The position numbers and the translations under genes are program-made. A stretch of 64,000 bases of DNA from an uncultured Pseudomonadales bacterium (GTDB taxonomy: Bacteria; Pseudomonadota; Gammaproteobacteria; Pseudomonadales; Porticoccaceae): the NCBI GenBank assembly GCA_943788895.1, contig CALSRZ010000005.1:1-64000 (forward strand), given 5' to 3'. Below the pieces are notes generated by a model. That model made no database searches, was not told the DNA's origin, and worked only from the letters and a program-made list of their open reading frames with translations. This document shows positions 46,336 through 55,790 of the stretch, one piece after another. Every line of letters starts with the position of its first letter. Within the stretch, counting starts at the first letter, position 1.

Positions 46336-47154
46336 TTAGGATTCGCCCTCGACTTCATCTTTATCATCCCCGTCATCAGAGTTATTAGAATTACCTGAAG
46401 TCGAACCTGAGCCTGAAGCCGAACCCGAACCTGAGCTTGAGCCCGAATCTAAATCTGTATCTGAGCCCCGACCTGAGCTGGAACCGGAACCCAAGCCATT
46501 GCGCCCCGCTCTCGGATCAAACGCCAGCCCAGGAATTAGACGAGAGGTTTCCGAACCGTCGAGCATAATAATGGTAATGCGAATCATCCTTGGCAGGCTG
46601 AGCGGACTGTGAGTCTCGTTGATCGGCGGCCAGTCGGGCAAAAATACCCCTGCTCGAGAGAGCTGCTCAATTTCTACATCATCAACATTATTCAGCAGTA
46701 TCAGCAGATTGCCATCGTCATTCAGCGATGTTGCCGTAACCGGCCAGGAGCGTCTCTCCAATTGATTTTCTGAATTGAGGCTGTATTGAATACGGGTTAC
46801 GCCAGTGGGATTAGTGCTTGTCAATGGCCCACCCCCGCGACTAAAGCGAACACCAAACTGATCTGGATCGGTTATATAAGCAGACTCTTTTGAACCCAAA
46901 CCATCGGCAAAGGTTCGCGGTCGAAGATGAAATAGATCGCGATTAATAACCTGCCAAGCACGGTGTAGTTGCGATTCATTAGACAGCGTAGTTCGACTGC
47001 GATCATTGGCGCCGAGGATAACCTCGACCGCCTGGTAAGACATCACGGACATAACCGCCAACAACATTAGCGCGACAACTGCCTCAACGAGAGTAAAGCC
47101 TGACTGACTCTTTTGAGTAGCTCGTCCAGAACGAGAAGGTAAATGCCTGGTCAT
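46336..47154 (-). CDS. gspJ: Type II secretion minor pseudopilin GspJ
   Basis: 272 residues. Prepilin motif QSG/FTLVEAVVALMLL with Glu at +5. The globular domain ends near residue 215; the last 55 residues are a Gly/Ser/Asp low-complexity tail (GSGSSSGRGSDTDLDSG onward), not seen in model GspJ proteins. One-base overlap with gspI. Confidence 0.9.
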   Translation of the reverse strand: MTRHLPSRSGRATQKSQSGFTLVEAVVALMLLAVMSVMSYQAVEVILGANDRSRTTLSNESQLHRAWQVINRDLFHLRPRTFADGLGSKESAYITDPDQFGVRFSRGGGPLTSTNPTGVTRIQYSLNSENQLERRSWPVTATSLNDDGNLLILLNNVDDVEIEQLSRAGVFLPDWPPINETHSPLSLPRMIRITIIMLDGSETSRLIPGLAFDPRAGRNGLGSGSSSGRGSDTDLDSGSSSGSGSASGSGSTSGNSNNSDDGDDKDEVEGES

Positions 47155-47555
47155 CAGTTTTTCACAACCAGATAGACAAACAGTGCGGCGCGATTGCGAT
47201 CGCTATTATGTAGTCCAACTTCAACTTCATATCGGTAGAGGTCACTGCCCATAGCCTCTTTAACTTCCAGCTCCCAACGCAGATCATAGCCGCCCTGAGT
47301 ATCAACTCCTTTGACTGATCGTTTTGATTTTCTATTTTTCTCAGTCCACTCTTCGGCATCTTGATAATGCTCGACAAGATGGTTCCATGAAACCTGGGCC
47401 GAATAGAACTGCTCACGCAGGCGCACTCGCTCGTCTGCATACTGTTGAACCAGATACAGAGCACTACCCATAACCCAGCCGATAATGCTCAGGGCAACTG
47501 CCACTTCAATCAGCGTGAAGCCAGCCACAGCGCGAGATCCTGCAGGGGTATTCAT
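47154..47555 (-). CDS. gspI: Type II secretion minor pseudopilin GspI
   Basis: 133 residues, standard. Prepilin motif VAG/FTLIEVAVALSI with Glu at +5. Forms the tip complex with GspJ and GspK. ATGA overlap with gspH. Confidence 0.9.
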   Translation of the reverse strand: MNTPAGSRAVAGFTLIEVAVALSIIGWVMGSALYLVQQYADERVRLREQFYSAQVSWNHLVEHYQDAEEWTEKNRKSKRSVKGVDTQGGYDLRWELEVKEAMGSDLYRYEVEVGLHNSDRNRAALFVYLVVKN

Positions 47556-48100
47556 TCCACCACCCTTTTAACAATCATTGCTGCAGTTTCAGCATCCCAA
47601 CTGTATTTAAAGATTATTGGGCTCGAGTCAAAGCTCAAAATCATATCGGCCCTGGGCTCTACATAGCCATCGGGCATAAAGGCAATCACAGGAAACAGCG
47701 CGTCCTCACCCTCTCTATCGGCGTATTCATCGGCATCCCCGAAGTCGCCATTGCTGGAAACAACCCATTTAATACGGGCGCCCTTTTCCAAGATAAAAAA
47801 TTCGGGATAGGTAACCGGAAGCCAGTGTTGACGATAGTAGGCAACGACGCGAAGAGCGCGCACTACTTCTTCCGCCTCCTCCGGGTTGCCCAGCACGCCG
47901 TAGGGAACAGCCTCAAGGGCTGCTTGATCTGAGAGCTGATTAAGCCAGATCAGTAAATTGTCCGCCTGGCTTTTGTAGCGGCGGTCAAATGCCTGGTTGA
48001 TTGCAAATAGACTCATCGCCGAGATGGTGGCCAAAATAATCACAACCACGCTGATCTCGATTAATGTAAAACCGCCCTGGCGGCTGCGCGACTGTGTCAT
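47552..48100 (-). CDS. gspH: Type II secretion minor pseudopilin GspH
   Basis: 182 residues. Prepilin motif QGG/FTLIEISVVVIIL with Glu at +5, then a beta-sandwich globular domain with FDSSPIIFKYSWDAET at its end. Overlaps gspI by four bases and lies 40 bases after gspG. Confidence 0.88.
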   Translation of the reverse strand: MTQSRSRQGGFTLIEISVVVIILATISAMSLFAINQAFDRRYKSQADNLLIWLNQLSDQAALEAVPYGVLGNPEEAEEVVRALRVVAYYRQHWLPVTYPEFFILEKGARIKWVVSSNGDFGDADEYADREGEDALFPVIAFMPDGYVEPRADMILSFDSSPIIFKYSWDAETAAMIVKRVVE

Positions 48101-48140
48101 TTTGCTTTAACCATTTTTTGGATTAAGAAAAGCCTCAGCT

Positions 48141-48566
48141 CTACTTAATATTCCAATTTCCCCAGTCTGCATTAGAGCCTTCACCGCCCTCTTGGTTATC
48201 TACGCCCAGAGTGTAGATATCAATTTCTTTGCCGCGGCGACCAGGATTGGCATATTTGTATGGCTCGCCCCAGGGATCTTCTGGCGCTTTTTCCAAATAG
48301 GGGCCGCTCCAGTTATCCAAACCACCGGGATTGGAAGTCAATGCCGCCAGACCCTGACTTGACGTTGGGTAGCGGTAGTTATCCAGACGGTAAAATTTCA
48401 GCGCGCTCTCGATCACGCGAATATCCTGCGCAACACGCGTCTGCTCAGCCTGCTGCACCTTTTTAAACAGTGTCGGCCCAATCATTGCACCCAACAGCGC
48501 AATAACCACAACTACCACCATCATTTCGATCAGCGTAAAACCCGCCTGCTTTTTATTAACGACCAT
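48141..48566 (-). CDS. gspG: Type II secretion major pseudopilin GspG
   Basis: 141 residues. Prepilin motif QAG/FTLIEMMVVVVVIALLGAM; the globular part has the signature YRLDNYRYPTSSQGLAAL and DPWGEPYKYANPGRRG, and a C-terminal calcium loop (ADWGNWNI). Polymerises into the pseudopilus. The prepilin peptidase gene is not in the window. Confidence 0.94.
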   Translation of the reverse strand: MVVNKKQAGFTLIEMMVVVVVIALLGAMIGPTLFKKVQQAEQTRVAQDIRVIESALKFYRLDNYRYPTSSQGLAALTSNPGGLDNWSGPYLEKAPEDPWGEPYKYANPGRRGKEIDIYTLGVDNQEGGEGSNADWGNWNIK

Positions 48567-48626
48567 CTGTTACACCCTCAAAAATTAATTCAAAATTACT
48601 ACAGGAGTAAGAAGTTTACTCTCTGC

Positions 48627-49836
48627 TTAAATCATATTGTTCATATCCATAATCGGCAGCATAACCGCGGCCACTACGGATAGAATTATCATGCCCATAA
48701 AAATAATCAATATCGGATTCATCAATTTCAGAAATACTTCAACCGCATTACTGAGTCGCAACGAATAGTATTCCGATACGCGCAAAAGCATTTTATCCAA
48801 CTCACTGGAAGCCTCACCACTGCCCACCATATGAACCAGAAAGCCACTGCCCAGATCGCCGTCCTGCAGGGCTTTTTGCATACTGCTGCCCTGGCGCATA
48901 GCCTCGGTAACGCCCTCCATCTTGCGACGCAGATGCAGATTGTTGACCACTGATGATGATATTTTTAAGGCGGCAAGAGCCGGTACACCGTTATTCAGCA
49001 GCACGCCGAGACTGCGTGACCAGTCGGCAATATTGGCCATGCGTATCCAGCGGCCCATACCGGGCATAGACAGCATAAAGGCATGCCAGCGCTCTTTGCG
49101 CTGGGGATTTTTCATTGCCTGAACAAACAATGTAAATAACCCGAATGCCGCAATTAGTACGAACAGCCCATAATTTTGGGTGAACTCACTGACATTGATA
49201 ACCGCCCTAGTCACCAGTGGCAGCTCGCGATTAGAGCTGGCAAAGATAGCGGTGATTTTCGGCACCACCCAGACCATCATAATCGCCACAACGATAATAG
49301 AAGTACTGATCAGCGTCGCCGGATAGATCATCGCGCGACTGATTGTCTTGCGGTTTTCGGCACTGGTCTCAATATCTTCAGCGAGACGCATCAACACTTC
49401 GTGCAAATGGCCACTCTCTTCACCGACACTGATACCGGCAATGATACTTTCAGGAATTTTGTAAGGTGATCGACGCAGAGCTTCAGAAAAACTCCGGCCC
49501 TCGGTAATTTCACTGCGCCAGCTCTGCTAGCATACGACGCTGCTTTTCTGTTTCTGCCTGCTCAATGGTCATGCGCAGGGCATCTTCGAGGGGCAGTCCA
49601 GACTGAATAAGAATCGCCTGCTGCTGAAGCAACAGTGATAGATCGAAATTATTGACGCGCGCCTCACGGCCACCGCTGTTGACCGCTTTCGATGTGGTGC
49701 TGACCTCTTTTACCGCTGAAGGCAGCAAACTTTTCTCTTTTAGCAATCGTCGTGCATGACGCTCAGAGTCGGCAGTAATAACCCCGCTGACCTTTTTTCC
49801 GGCCTTGTCATAAGCGCTGTAGTCGAAAGCAGCCAT
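48627..49836 (-). CDS. gspF: Type II secretion platform protein GspF, frameshifted
   Basis: About 400 residues when joined. The first frame (49836 to about 49519) carries MAAFDYSAYDKAGKKVSG; the second the remaining GspF domain and three membrane helices (GSGEASSELDKMLLRVSEYY, VEVFLKLMNPILIIFMG). One extra base in the CC at 49518-49519 causes a stop; without it, MLAELRSEITEGRSFSEAL reads through. Polytopic platform protein that contacts GspE. Starts two bases before the gspE stop region. Confidence 0.88.
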
Positions 49837-49838
49837 GG

Positions 49839-51297
49839 TTACACGCTAGTGACGCGAAGAACTTCTTCGACAGTGGTGACACCCTCGCGAACCAGATCGA
49901 AACCGGCATCGCGGATACTGGGTACGCTGCGACGAATCAATTGCTCAAGCTCAAGCTCGCCGGCATTCTCGTGGATCAGCGTCTGCAACTCGGGGCTTAC
50001 CGCAACCAGCTCAAACAGCGCCTGACGGCCGATAAAGCCGGTATTGTTACACTCGGAGCAGCCACGGGATTGATACAACTCAGCCCCTTCAGGCAAGTTC
50101 AACAGATTGCGGTTAAAGTCATTGACCGGAACCTTTTCACGGCACTTAACACAGAGCTTGCGCACTAGCCGCTGAGAGGCGATGCCGCGCACCGTGGATG
50201 CCAGCAAGAAACTGTCGACACCGAGATCCTGCAGTCGAGTTATCGCGCCTGCGGCTGTATTGGTGTGCAGTGTTGAAAGTACCAGGTGACCGGTCAAACT
50301 GGCCTGGGTAGCAATCTCGGCAGTTTCACCATCGCGAATCTCACCGATTAGAATCACATCCGGATCCTGACGCAAAATAGCGCGCAGGCCGCGGGCAAAA
50401 GTCATGCCGGCGCGCAGATTGATCTGCGTCTGGCTGATACCGGGAAGATCGTATTCCACCGGATCTTCGACGGTCATAATATTGCGCTGCTTGCGATCCA
50501 TCTGCTGCAGAGCCGAATACAGGGTAGTGGTTTTACCGGAACCTGTTGGGCCGGTGACCAGAATAATACCGTGAGGGCGGGAGATAAGATCGAGCAACAG
50601 CTCTTTGGTCTTCTCGGGCATACCCAGATCACTGGTCTGCTGCTTTCCAGCATCCTTATCCAACAGTCGCATTACTACGCGCTCGCCGTGACTTGAAGGC
50701 ATGGTAGAAACACGCAGGTCGATACTGCGGCCACCGAGGCGCACAGCCATGCGACCATCCTGAGGCAGACGTCGCTCGGCGATATCCAGCTTTCGACATA
50801 ACTTTGATACGTGAAATTAACAGCGGCGCAATCTGGATAGAGGGAGTCAATACAGTGCGCAGAACACCATCGAGGCGGAAGCGAACCAGCGCTTCTTTTT
50901 CATAGGGCTCAATATGGATATCCGAGGCGCTCTCTTTCAAGGATTCAGCGAGAATTGCGTTTAGCAGTCGCACTATAGGCGCATCGTTTTCCGCATCGAG
51001 CAGATCACCGGCCTCTTCAAGCTCCGCTGCCGCAGATTCAAGATCAACAAAATCCTGGATATTTGCCATCACCGATTCAGAGGAATTCTGTGTGCCGCTA
51101 TAGAGCTTGCTGAGCAATGCGTCGAAATCTTCATCAGCTATATTGCGAACACTCAGGTCGCCACTGGTAATTCTGGACACTTCAGCAATTGCCCAATCCG
51201 GCGCATCTGGCCCCAGCAGCAACTCGCCGTCGTCGCGCAGTACACGGTTGGCACGAGCGAACTCATAGGGGAGCAAATCAAGCGCTTCTTGGGTCAT
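49839..51297 (-). CDS. gspE: Type II secretion ATPase GspE, frameshifted
   Basis: About 485 residues when joined. Frame 1 gives the N1E/N2E domains and [22 protein letters not shown]; frame 2 gives [15 protein letters not shown], Walker [13 protein letters not shown], Asp box/Walker [13 protein letters not shown], and the tetra-Cys zinc site CVKC...CSEC. One extra A in the homopolymer complementary to 50791-50793 breaks the frame; with [22 protein letters not shown] is continuous. Powers pseudopilus assembly in the cytoplasm. First gene of the operon; AGAGG precedes the start. Confidence 0.9.
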
Positions 51298-51420
51298 AGA
51301 TACCTCTAAAAATTATTACTTCAATACCCCGCAAAAACTCTACAAACACGTTGTAAACAGGGGTTTGAATCATATCACAGCCAAATATCTCGCTATTGAG
51401 AGCTGGCCATTATTATTGTT

Positions 51421-51765
51421 TTATTCTTTTACTGGTTTCGAGCCGGCCATTGATGGAAATGGGAACGGACGAACATTGCCAGCAGCAGCGCCAGTGACCT
51501 CAGTGATCTTGCCAGCACCCTCTTTCTCAACTTCATCAATACGCACCACAGACTGCATCGGGATAAAGCTGCGCTTAACATCGGTGAACTCATTTTTTAA
51601 CTTTTCTTCAGCGGGATCAACAATCATCTGCGAGCGTTCACCAAAGATAAATTCTTCGACCTCGAGAAAGCCCCAGAGGTCACTCTGAAAAACATGCCGA
51701 GCATAAATTTCATAGACTTCTTGCTGGTTAAAAAATGTGATTCTGTAAATTGGCTGGCTAGACAT
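51421..51765 (-). CDS. DUF1820 family protein
   Basis: 114 residues from the ATG at 51765 (MSSQPIYRITFFNQ); an ATG four codons upstream is less family-like. Compact beta-rich protein with no membrane segment; conserved DLWGFLEVEEFIFGER in the middle. Matches DUF1820 of gammaproteobacteria; role unknown. Divergent from miaB, with 140 bases between. Confidence 0.8.
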   Translation of the reverse strand: MSSQPIYRITFFNQQEVYEIYARHVFQSDLWGFLEVEEFIFGERSQMIVDPAEEKLKNEFTDVKRSFIPMQSVVRIDEVEKEGAGKITEVTGAAAGNVRPFPFPSMAGSKPVKE

Positions 51766-51905
51766 CAAAGCACACACAATCTGCTGCTGTTAAAGGGCGG
51801 CAATAATAGCACAACAACATCTTATAGCACTGCTTTATGTTGCGAATTAAGCGGGCACAGCTATAATGCACGACCTCAATATTTGATCAAAGATTAACCA
51901 ATCCG

Positions 51906-53243
51906 ATGACATCGAAACCAGTAAAAAAATTGCATATCGTCACCCACGGCTGCCAGATGAATGAGTACGATTCGGCACGCATGGGCGACCTGCTTGGCGA
52001 CAGTCATCAGATGGTAGCGACAGACGACCCCAAAGAGGCCGATGTTATCCTGCTCAATACCTGCTCAATACGAGAAAAGGCCCAGGAAAAAGTCTTTCAC
52101 CAGCTCGGTCGCTGGAAGCACTTAAAAGAGTCAAATCCAGAGCTTATTATTGGTGTCGGCGGCTGTGTAGCCAGCCAGGAAGGCGATGCTATCGCCAAGC
52201 GCGCACCCTTTGTCGATCTGGTTTTTGGCCCCCAGACACTGCACCGCCTGCCTGAGATGATGGAAACCCGCAAGAGCGATGGCACAGTTGTCGTCGATAT
52301 CAGCTTTCCGGAAATTGAGAAGTTCGACAACCTGCCAACACCAGAGGCGGATGGCGTATCAGCCTTTGTGTCGATTATGGAAGGTTGCTCAAAGTACTGT
52401 TCATTCTGCGTAGTTCCCTACACCAGAGGTGAAGAGGTCAGCCGCCCCATGGCCGATGTGCTCGCTGAAATCAGTGCTCTTGCCGAGCAGGGTGTTCGCG
52501 AAGTTAACCTGCTGGGTCAGAATGTAAATGCCTACCGCGGCGATATGCCCGACGGCACAATCTGTGATTTTGCCGAGCTGCTGCCCTATGTGGCAGGTAT
52601 CGATGGCATCGACAGAATTCGCTACACCACCTCTCATCCAGTGGAGTTTTCCGACGCTCTTATCGAAGCCTACGCGCAGATTCCAGAGCTGGTCAGCCAT
52701 CTTCACCTGCCGGTACAGAGCGGTTCCGACCGTATACTTATGGCTATGAAGCGCGGCCATACGGCTATCGAATACAAATCAAAGATCCGTCGACTGCGCG
52801 AGATCAGACCGGATATCAGTATCTCTTCAGATTTTATTATTGGCTTCCCCAATGAGAGCGAAGATGACTTTGCAGCGACCATGAAGCTGATTAACGATAT
52901 CGGCTTCGATACCTCATTTAGCTTTATCTACAGCGCCAGACCGGGAACACCGGCTGCAGATCTGCCAGATAATACGCCTGAAGCGGTGAAAAAACAGCGC
53001 CTAAAAATTCTTCAGGATCGCATCAGCCAGAACGCCGCTGAAATCAGCCGCCGTATGGTTGGCAAGCAAGAGACTCTGCTGGTAACCGGTATTTCGAAGA
53101 AAGACCCGGGTCAGCTGCAGGGACGTACGGAAAATAACCGCGTGGTGAACTTCCGCAGCAATGATCACAGCCTGATCGGCCAGTTTGTCGAGGCCTCTAT
53201 CACCGAGGCGCTGCCCAACTCTCTGCGCGGCGACCTGCTCTAG
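51906..53243 (+). CDS. miaB: tRNA-2-methylthio-N6-dimethylallyladenosine synthase MiaB
   Basis: 445 residues. N-terminal domain with three cluster-binding Cys in [21 protein letters not shown] and [10 protein letters not shown]; radical SAM motif CSKYCSFC (about 159-166); C-terminal TRAM domain. Adds methylthio group to i6A37 of tRNAs reading UNN codons. Begins the classic miaB-phoH-ybeY-corC-lnt run. Confidence 0.96.
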   Translation: MTSKPVKKLHIVTHGCQMNEYDSARMGDLLGDSHQMVATDDPKEADVILLNTCSIREKAQEKVFHQLGRWKHLKESNPELIIGVGGCVASQEGDAIAKRAPFVDLVFGPQTLHRLPEMMETRKSDGTVVVDISFPEIEKFDNLPTPEADGVSAFVSIMEGCSKYCSFCVVPYTRGEEVSRPMADVLAEISALAEQGVREVNLLGQNVNAYRGDMPDGTICDFAELLPYVAGIDGIDRIRYTTSHPVEFSDALIEAYAQIPELVSHLHLPVQSGSDRILMAMKRGHTAIEYKSKIRRLREIRPDISISSDFIIGFPNESEDDFAATMKLINDIGFDTSFSFIYSARPGTPAADLPDNTPEAVKKQRLKILQDRISQNAAEISRRMVGKQETLLVTGISKKDPGQLQGRTENNRVVNFRSNDHSLIGQFVEASITEALPNSLRGDLL

Positions 53244-53375
53244 CTCGCCTGGTTAGAAGCAATCATTTTAAGCAGCGCGTTTCTTATAATATCTGTGTAA
53301 CAAAAAGAGTTTACGCTGTTCAACAGATCGCGCTATGCTTGCATTAAGACAACTAATAATGGATCAACAGCACTA

Positions 53376-54422
53376 TTGAATAGATTGGATAACCAGCCAT
53401 CTGCCTCTAGCATCACTCTCGAGCCCAACGACGCTCGACGCCTTGCATCTCTCTGCGGTCAATTTGATGAACATCTTCGCCTAATCGAGCAGCGCCTCGA
53501 TGTCGAAATTCGCTCGCGAGATAATTTTTTTGCCGTTTACGGTGATGCAGTTGCAGCTCAGCGTGCCAATGAAGTGCTTTACAATCTCTATCAGGAGACG
53601 GCCCACTACGCCGAGTTGTCCCCTGAAGAAGTTCACCTCAATCTTCAACATTCCAGCCAATCTTTTAGCCCATCTAGCCCATCATCCAGAAAAGAGGCGC
53701 CTATGACGCAAACTCCGTCCACCAGCAATATGCAGCAGCCTGTCGATAATATCGAGAGCTTCTCGGTTATCCGCACCAAGAAAGGCAATATCAAACCCCG
53801 CGGTTTAAATCAGCAGCGCTATGTGCGCGCGATTCAAACCCACGATGTTAATTTTGGTATTGGCCCAGCGGGCACCGGCAAAACCTATCTGGCGGTAGCC
53901 TGTGCGGTTGAAGCATTGTTGCGTGACGAGGTGGAGCGAATACTGCTGGTGCGCCCGGCGGTGGAAGCGGGAGAGCGACTTGGATTTTTGCCCGGCGATC
54001 TAGCCCAGAAAGTCGACCCCTATCTGCGCCCGCTCTACGATGCCCTGCATGAGATGCTCGGTTTTGAGACGGTAGCCAAACTTCAGGAACGCAATGTTAT
54101 TGAGATTGCGCCCCTTGCCTATATGCGTGGCCGCACCTTAAATGGCGCCTTTATTCTGCTCGACGAGAGCCAGAACACCACGCGTGAACAGATGAAAATG
54201 TTCCTTACCCGTATCGGCTTTGGCTCCACTGCAGTGATCACCGGCGATATGTCGCAGGTCGATCTTCCTCGCGGCGTTAAGTCCGGCCTGGTTCACGCCT
54301 GTGAAGTACTAAAAGATGTTGAAGAAGTCAGCTTCACACACTTTATCTCTCGCGATGTCGTTCGCCACCCTATTGTTCAAAGTATCGTAGATGCCTATGA
54401 TGCCCATGAAAAAGACGACTAG
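53376..54422 (+). CDS. ybeZ: PhoH family protein (YbeZ)
   Basis: 348 residues. Start is a TTG at 53376; the N-terminal segment LEPNDARRLASLCGQFDEHLR is conserved, so the ATG at 53703 is too late. A KH-like N-terminal part precedes the PhoH ATPase domain with GPAGTGKTYLA (about 167-177) and FILLDESQN. RNA-linked ATPase that works with YbeY. Stop lies 28 bases before the chosen ybeY start. Confidence 0.92.
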   Translation: MNRLDNQPSASSITLEPNDARRLASLCGQFDEHLRLIEQRLDVEIRSRDNFFAVYGDAVAAQRANEVLYNLYQETAHYAELSPEEVHLNLQHSSQSFSPSSPSSRKEAPMTQTPSTSNMQQPVDNIESFSVIRTKKGNIKPRGLNQQRYVRAIQTHDVNFGIGPAGTGKTYLAVACAVEALLRDEVERILLVRPAVEAGERLGFLPGDLAQKVDPYLRPLYDALHEMLGFETVAKLQERNVIEIAPLAYMRGRTLNGAFILLDESQNTTREQMKMFLTRIGFGSTAVITGDMSQVDLPRGVKSGLVHACEVLKDVEEVSFTHFISRDVVRHPIVQSIVDAYDAHEKDD

Positions 54423-54450
54423 GCCATTAAGAGACGGCTATAAACAACCA

Positions 54451-54939
54451 ATGAACCTATGTATTGACATTCAGATGGCCTGCCCATCCGAAGATGCCCC
54501 CGACGAGGACAGTATTAAGCGCTGGGCCAGCGCTGCAATTCGCGACGAACGCGATAATTCTGAACTCAACCTGCGCATAGTCGACGAGCTGGAAAGTGCC
54601 GATTTTAATCAGCAGTACCGCGGCAAAACCGGCTCTACCAATGTGCTTAGCTTCCCCTTTGATGCGGTAACCCCAGAGCCATTGCCGATTCTTGGCGACC
54701 TGGTGGTTTGCGCGCCAGTGGTTAACCGCGAAGCCAGCGAACAACAGAAAACCTCAGAGGCACATTGGGCACACATTATTGTCCACGGTGTGCTGCATCT
54801 TCTTGGCTACGATCATATTAACGATGCAGATGCCGAAGAGATGGAAGCGCTGGAAACAGCTATTATGCTGAATCTGGACTTTCCACCCCCCTATGAATCT
54901 ACAGACAGACCTACAGATCGACCCATGGTCGATCACTAA
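54451..54939 (+). CDS. ybeY: Endoribonuclease YbeY
   Basis: 162 residues from the ATG at 54451; an earlier ATG at 54391 would overlap phoH by 32 bases. Zinc motif HGVLHLLGYDH (about 113-123) holds the three His ligands, and GSTNVLSFPF is the substrate-side motif. Acts in 16S rRNA 3' end maturation and ribosome quality control. Confidence 0.93.
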   Translation: MNLCIDIQMACPSEDAPDEDSIKRWASAAIRDERDNSELNLRIVDELESADFNQQYRGKTGSTNVLSFPFDAVTPEPLPILGDLVVCAPVVNREASEQQKTSEAHWAHIIVHGVLHLLGYDHINDADAEEMEALETAIMLNLDFPPPYESTDRPTDRPMVDH

Positions 54940-54950
54940 CGAGAAAAATC

Positions 54951-55790
54951 ATGAACGAAGAATCATCCAATAGCACATCAGAAAAATCTTTCTTTGCAAA
55001 GATTGGGCAGGTTTTTTCACCTAACCCGAAAAACTGCGACGATGTTGCCGATATGCTGCGCAGCGCCGAAAACGAATCGATTATTGATGCCAGCGTACTG
55101 CAAATTATGGAGGGCGCTCTAAAGGTCTCCGACCAGCAGGCCCGGGAGATTATGATCCCGCGCTCGCAGATGGTGATTATCGAAGATGACTTCAGCCTCG
55201 AACAGGTTCTCGAGGTGGTTATCACCTCGCAGCACTCGCGCTTTCCGGTCGTCGGCGAATCCTCAGACGATATCAAGGGCATACTGCTGGCCAAAGAGAT
55301 GTTGCCGCTGCTGCTATCCGATAAAGGCTCATTTAACCTGAAGTCACTGCTGCGTCCAGCGACGATTATTCCCGAGAGCAAGCGCCTCAATGTTCTGCTC
55401 CAGGAATTCCGTGAGCAACGCTACCATATGGCGATTGTGGTCGATGAATACGGCGGTGTCTCCGGCCTGCTGACCATTGAAGATATCCTCGAAGAGATTG
55501 TCGGCGAGATCGAAGATGAAACCGACGAGCACGAGCAGGCACAGATTCGCCATAAGATTGACGATATTTTCACCGTGGAAGCGATCACCGAAATTGATGA
55601 CTTCAATGAGTTCTTTGATGTTGGCCTTGCCGACGATGAATTCGATACGGTTGGCGGACTGGTACTGCACGCCTTCGGCCGACTGCCAGGCATTGATGAA
55701 ACCATCACTGTCGATGGCTTCGGATTTAAAGTGGTGACTGGCGACAAACGCAAGATCACCACTCTGGAAGTGAAAAAAATAACCCTATGA
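54951..55790 (+). CDS. corC: CorC/HlyC family protein (YbeX) with CBS pair
   Basis: 279 residues, soluble. Two CBS domains (about 65-190: IMIPRSQMVIIEDD, MAIVVDEYGGVSGLLTIEDILEEIVGEIEDE) and a C-terminal CorC_HlyC transporter-associated domain. Linked in E. coli to magnesium/cobalt efflux and, with YbeY, to ribosome metabolism. Overlaps lnt by ATGA. Confidence 0.92.
   Translation: MNEESSNSTSEKSFFAKIGQVFSPNPKNCDDVADMLRSAENESIIDASVLQIMEGALKVSDQQAREIMIPRSQMVIIEDDFSLEQVLEVVITSQHSRFPVVGESSDDIKGILLAKEMLPLLLSDKGSFNLKSLLRPATIIPESKRLNVLLQEFREQRYHMAIVVDEYGGVSGLLTIEDILEEIVGEIEDETDEHEQAQIRHKIDDIFTVEAITEIDDFNEFFDVGLADDEFDTVGGLVLHAFGRLPGIDETITVDGFGFKVVTGDKRKITTLEVKKITL

Noticed and set aside
53359..53376. 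ATG at 53359 as phoH start
   Set aside because: It is in another frame and reaches a TGA after six codons; the TTG at 53376 leads into the conserved N-terminus.
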